A stretch of 64,000 nucleotides of DNA from Sphingomonas aerolata (GTDB taxonomy: Bacteria; Pseudomonadota; Alphaproteobacteria; Sphingomonadales; Sphingomonadaceae), in the NCBI RefSeq assembly GCF_003046295.1, contig NZ_PZZN01000001.1, forward strand, positions 310,001 through 374,000, in the 5' to 3' direction. Positions 61,523 through 64,000 of the stretch are shown here, in pieces; position 1 is the first letter of the stretch, and each line of letters opens with the position of its first letter. A program made the translations under genes and the position numbers. The notes under the pieces were generated by a model. That model saw nothing but the letters and a program-made list of their open reading frames with translations, ran no database searches and was not told where the DNA came from.

Positions 61523-62860
61523 ATGGCCAAGCGGCTAACCTATTATATCCTGTTCGGGCTGGTCGCCGGCATGGCCGTCGGCTGGATTCTTAACGCGTCG
61601 ATCGACGACGGCAGTGCGCAATCCGCCGCGCAGCTGAAGGACATTGCCGGCTATTTCTCGATCGTCACGTCGCTGTTCCTGCGGCTGATCAAGATGATCA
61701 TCGCACCCTTGGTCTTCTCGACGCTGGTCGTCGGCATCGCGCATATGGGCGACACCGGCGCGCTCGGCCGCGTCGGCCTGCGCAGCCTCGGCTGGTTCAT
61801 CTGTGCGAGCCTGTTGTCGCTGACGCTCGGCATGATCCTGGTGAACGTGCTGCAGCCCGGGGTCGGCCTCGCGCTCGCCATCCCGCCGGCGACCGCGTCG
61901 AGCGGCGTCGACCGAGCCGCCTTCGATCTCGCCAAGTTCATCACCCATATCGTTCCCGACTCGATGATTTCGGCGATGGCGAGCAACGAGATCCTTCAGA
62001 TCGTCGTCTTCTCGGTGTTCGTCGGCGTCGCGATCACCGCGGTCGGCGAAAAGGCCGCCCCCCTCGTCAAGGCGATCGAGGCGCTCGTCGCGGTGATGCT
62101 GCAGATCACCAACTATGTGATGCGGTTCGCGCCGTTCGCGGTGTTTGCCGCGGTGACCGCGACGCTCGCCGAACGGGGCCCGAGCATCCTCGGCGATCTC
62201 GGCTATTTCATGCTGACCTTCTATCTCGGGCTGGCACTGCTCTGGCTGATGCTGATCGGCATCGCCTTCCTGCTCATCGGCCCGCGGACGCGGCTGCTGG
62301 TGCGCTATATCCGCGACCCGCTGATCCTCGCCTTCTCCGCGGCGTCGTCGGAGGCGGCCTATCCGCGTACGCTTGAGGCGCTCGACCGGTTCGGCGTGCC
62401 GCCGCGGATCGCCAGCTTCGTGTTGCCGCTCGGCTATTCGTTCAATCTCGACGGGTCGATGATGTACATGACGTTCGCGTCGCTGTTCATCGCGCAGGCC
62501 TACGGAATCGACATGCCGATCGGCCAGCAGATCGCCATGCTGCTGGTGCTGATGGTCACGTCGAAGGGCATCGCCGGCGTGCCGCGTGCCTCGCTCGTGG
62601 TGATCGCGGGCACGCTGTCGATGTTCAAGATTCCGGAGGCCGGCATCCTGCTCATCCTCGCGGTCGATCACTTCCTCGACATGGGCCGGTCGGCGACGAA
62701 CGTCATCGGCAATGCGGTCGCCGCGACCGTGGTCGCGAAATGGGAGGGCGGGCTCGACGAGCGTGAACCCGCCGACCGCGACCCGCCGCACGCACCGACC
62801 GGGCATGGCCCGAAGGTGAATGTCGACAGCTATGAGAAGATCAAACCCGGCCAAGCCTGA
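61523..62860 (+). CDS. Dicarboxylate/amino acid:cation symporter (DAACS family)
   Basis: The 445-residue inner-membrane carrier has about eight helices plus two re-entrant loops, as in GltP/DctA. Signatures are AFSAASSEAAYPRTLEALDRFGVP (serine-rich loop), PLGYSFNLDGSMMYM (the NxDG-S/T substrate site) and DHFLDMGRSATNVIGNAVA near the end. It imports C4-dicarboxylates or acidic amino acids with cations. GGGAG lies 8 nt before the ATG. The C-terminal 45 residues are a charged tail. Confidence 0.92.
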   Translation: MAKRLTYYILFGLVAGMAVGWILNASIDDGSAQSAAQLKDIAGYFSIVTSLFLRLIKMIIAPLVFSTLVVGIAHMGDTGALGRVGLRSLGWFICASLLSLTLGMILVNVLQPGVGLALAIPPATASSGVDRAAFDLAKFITHIVPDSMISAMASNEILQIVVFSVFVGVAITAVGEKAAPLVKAIEALVAVMLQITNYVMRFAPFAVFAAVTATLAERGPSILGDLGYFMLTFYLGLALLWLMLIGIAFLLIGPRTRLLVRYIRDPLILAFSAASSEAAYPRTLEALDRFGVPPRIASFVLPLGYSFNLDGSMMYMTFASLFIAQAYGIDMPIGQQIAMLLVLMVTSKGIAGVPRASLVVIAGTLSMFKIPEAGILLILAVDHFLDMGRSATNVIGNAVAATVVAKWEGGLDEREPADRDPPHAPTGHGPKVNVDSYEKIKPGQA

Positions 62861-62918
62861 GCGGCACGGGGGACGTCAGGAGGCGGTTGCCCCGCCCGCC
62901 TCGTGGCGTGCGCCCGGG

Positions 62919-63554
62919 TCAGGCATAGGCATAGGGGCCGCCCTTCTGTAGCCCCGCCTGATAGGCCGGGCGCGCGTGGACCTTGCCGAGCCAGGCGATC
63001 GTCGCGGGGCGCGATTCGTCGAGCCCCGCACGGCTGCGCGCCGCCTCGAGCGGAAAGCTCATCATGATGTCCGCCGCGGTCATCTGGTCGCCCGCAAACC
63101 AGGGGCGCTTGGACAGTTCGGCCTCAACATAATCGAGATGGACATCGATCATCGGCTGAATGCGCTTCAGCGCGATCTTCCCCATCACCGGGATCCTCGC
63201 GAGCACCAGCTTCAGCAACAGCGGCGGCATCATCGACCCTTCGGCATAATGCAGCCAGAAACGGTAGCGCAGCGCGTCCGCGCGCTTGGCGGGGGCCCCG
63301 AGCCGACCGTCCGCCTTGTCGACGAGATATTCGACGATCGCGCCGGTTTCCGCCACGACCCGCCCACCTTCGACGTCGCGGTCCTCGATCACCGGCGACT
63401 TGCCGAGCGGATGGACCGCCTTCAGTTCCGGGGGTGCGAGCATCGTCTTCGGATCGCGCGCATAGCGCTTGATCTCATAGGACAGCCCGAGTTCCTCGAG
63501 CATCCACAGGATTCGCTGCGACCGCGAGTTTTCGAGATGGTGGACGGTGATCAT
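62919..63554 (-). CDS. Glutathione S-transferase family protein
   Basis: The 211-residue protein has the GST N-terminal thioredoxin fold (HHLENSRSQRILWMLEELGLSYEIKRYARD, KAVHPLGKSPVIED, VVAETGAIVEYLVD) and an all-helical C-terminal domain (DQMTAADIMMSFPLEAA). Ser in NSRS is the likely glutathione-activating residue, as in beta/fungal-type enzymes. The ATG overlaps the stop of the upstream methyltransferase (ATGA), so translation is coupled, and an AAGGGAG site also precedes it. Substrate is unknown. Confidence 0.93.
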   Translation of the reverse strand: MITVHHLENSRSQRILWMLEELGLSYEIKRYARDPKTMLAPPELKAVHPLGKSPVIEDRDVEGGRVVAETGAIVEYLVDKADGRLGAPAKRADALRYRFWLHYAEGSMMPPLLLKLVLARIPVMGKIALKRIQPMIDVHLDYVEAELSKRPWFAGDQMTAADIMMSFPLEAARSRAGLDESRPATIAWLGKVHARPAYQAGLQKGGPYAYA

Positions 63555-64000
63555 GGCAGGCTCCCTTGGCTGTCGCGCGCTGCGTGCGCCGTCCATATCC
63601 AGGCAGCGGCCGGAAATTCGACCGCATCCCCGGCCAGACGATCGACACAGGCGCTGGTCAGACGCGCCAGCGCCTGTTCGCGTTCCGCGCCGTGCGTGTC
63701 GCGGATCCGCGACGCCGCGGGGCCGATCCGGCTGAGGTAGTCGACCGCGTCCGCCACCGGATCCGCGCCGCCTCCCGCGCGATAAGCGAATTCGACACGC
63801 TGTGGTGTCGTCGCGCGCCACCCGGCCTGCTTCAGCATCTCCGCGACATAGGCCGGATCAGCGAAGGCAAAGGGCCCCGGCGCGATTGTCCCGCCCGTCG
63901 CTTCCGGCGCAACATCAATGCTCGCGACGGTTTCCACCGCCCAGCGATTGGCGGAACGCTCGGCGAAGCATGAGAAGACGATTCTGGCTCCAGGTGCGGC
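63551..64000 (-). CDS. Class I SAM-dependent methyltransferase, C-terminal part
   Basis: The gene enters from the right edge; the last 149 residues are visible and the SAM-binding motif lies outside. The visible part starts APGARIVFSCFAERSANRW, then GPFAFADPAYVAEMLKQAGWRAT, the usual end of UbiE/Methyltransf_11/25-type enzymes. Substrate cannot be told. It is translationally coupled to the GST gene by a 4-nt overlap. Confidence 0.78.
   Translation of the reverse strand, partial: AAPGARIVFSCFAERSANRWAVETVASIDVAPEATGGTIAPGPFAFADPAYVAEMLKQAGWRATTPQRVEFAYRAGGGADPVADAVDYLSRIGPAASRIRDTHGAEREQALARLTSACVDRLAGDAVEFPAAAWIWTAHAARDSQGSLP

Overview
The window is GC-rich, gene-dense chromosomal DNA of an alphaproteobacterium, most likely a sphingomonad (Sphingomonas or a close relative). 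The evidence is two large TonB-dependent receptors (one paired with a beta-propeller phytase), a TPR-bamB-der-tusA cluster, an OFA-family transporter, many c-di-GMP proteins, and composite GC-rich palindromes between genes. No insertion sequence, prophage, integrase or CRISPR array was found. The one RNA gene recognised with confidence is tRNA-Gly(CCC).

Layout. 1-9.7 kb: a partial secreted pectate-lyase-superfamily protein, an orphan LuxR regulator, a GntP-type permease with an FCD GntR regulator, a TonB receptor, and a diguanylate cyclase/chemoreceptor pair. 10-28.2 kb: the ribosomal protein/RNA polymerase block, split into rplKA, rplJL and rpoBC by two reverse-strand insertions (SDR + PhoX; a Pro/Ala-rich membrane protein + EAL protein). 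Each part has its own start or stop signals: terminators after rplA, rplL and rpoC, a candidate L10 leader, and a promoter plus attenuator-like hairpin before rpoB. 28.3-32.9 kb: phosphoesterase/catalase-like pair, FAH hydrolase, OFA transporter with a structured leader, tRNA-Gly. 33.1-38.6 kb: a TonB receptor-phytase operon behind a Pho-box-like repeat, then glutaredoxin-TspO-DCC. 38.6-49.6 kb: dehydrogenase/TetR pair, a hybrid histidine kinase with a ParD-like N-terminus, a CinA-like protein, map, purL, bfd-bfr, an Hpt protein and tusA. 49.6-54.8 kb: der, bamB and a YfgM-like TPR protein, then panB, DUF427 and a Spx/YffB-like protein. 55.4-60.2 kb: nadE, then a three-gene inositol cluster (CDP-alcohol phosphotransferase, inositol-phosphate synthase, IPCT-like nucleotidyltransferase). 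60.2-64 kb: M24 peptidase, dicarboxylate symporter, GST and a truncated methyltransferase.

Functional themes. (1) Phosphate and inositol: a putatively PhoB-controlled phytate-uptake/phytase operon, a PhoX-family lipoprotein, and a separate cluster that should make inositol-1-phosphate and CDP-inositol and transfer phosphoinositol to an unknown acceptor. That cluster is the best candidate for an undescribed system here. (2) Signalling: GGDEF, EAL, chemoreceptor, hybrid kinase and Hpt proteins. (3) Iron and redox: bfd/bfr behind a Fur-like palindrome, glutaredoxin, TspO, DCC and catalase-like proteins. Start codons were chosen by ribosome-binding site and family length; several are GTG or TTG. 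All functional calls rest on reading motifs by eye, with no database search.
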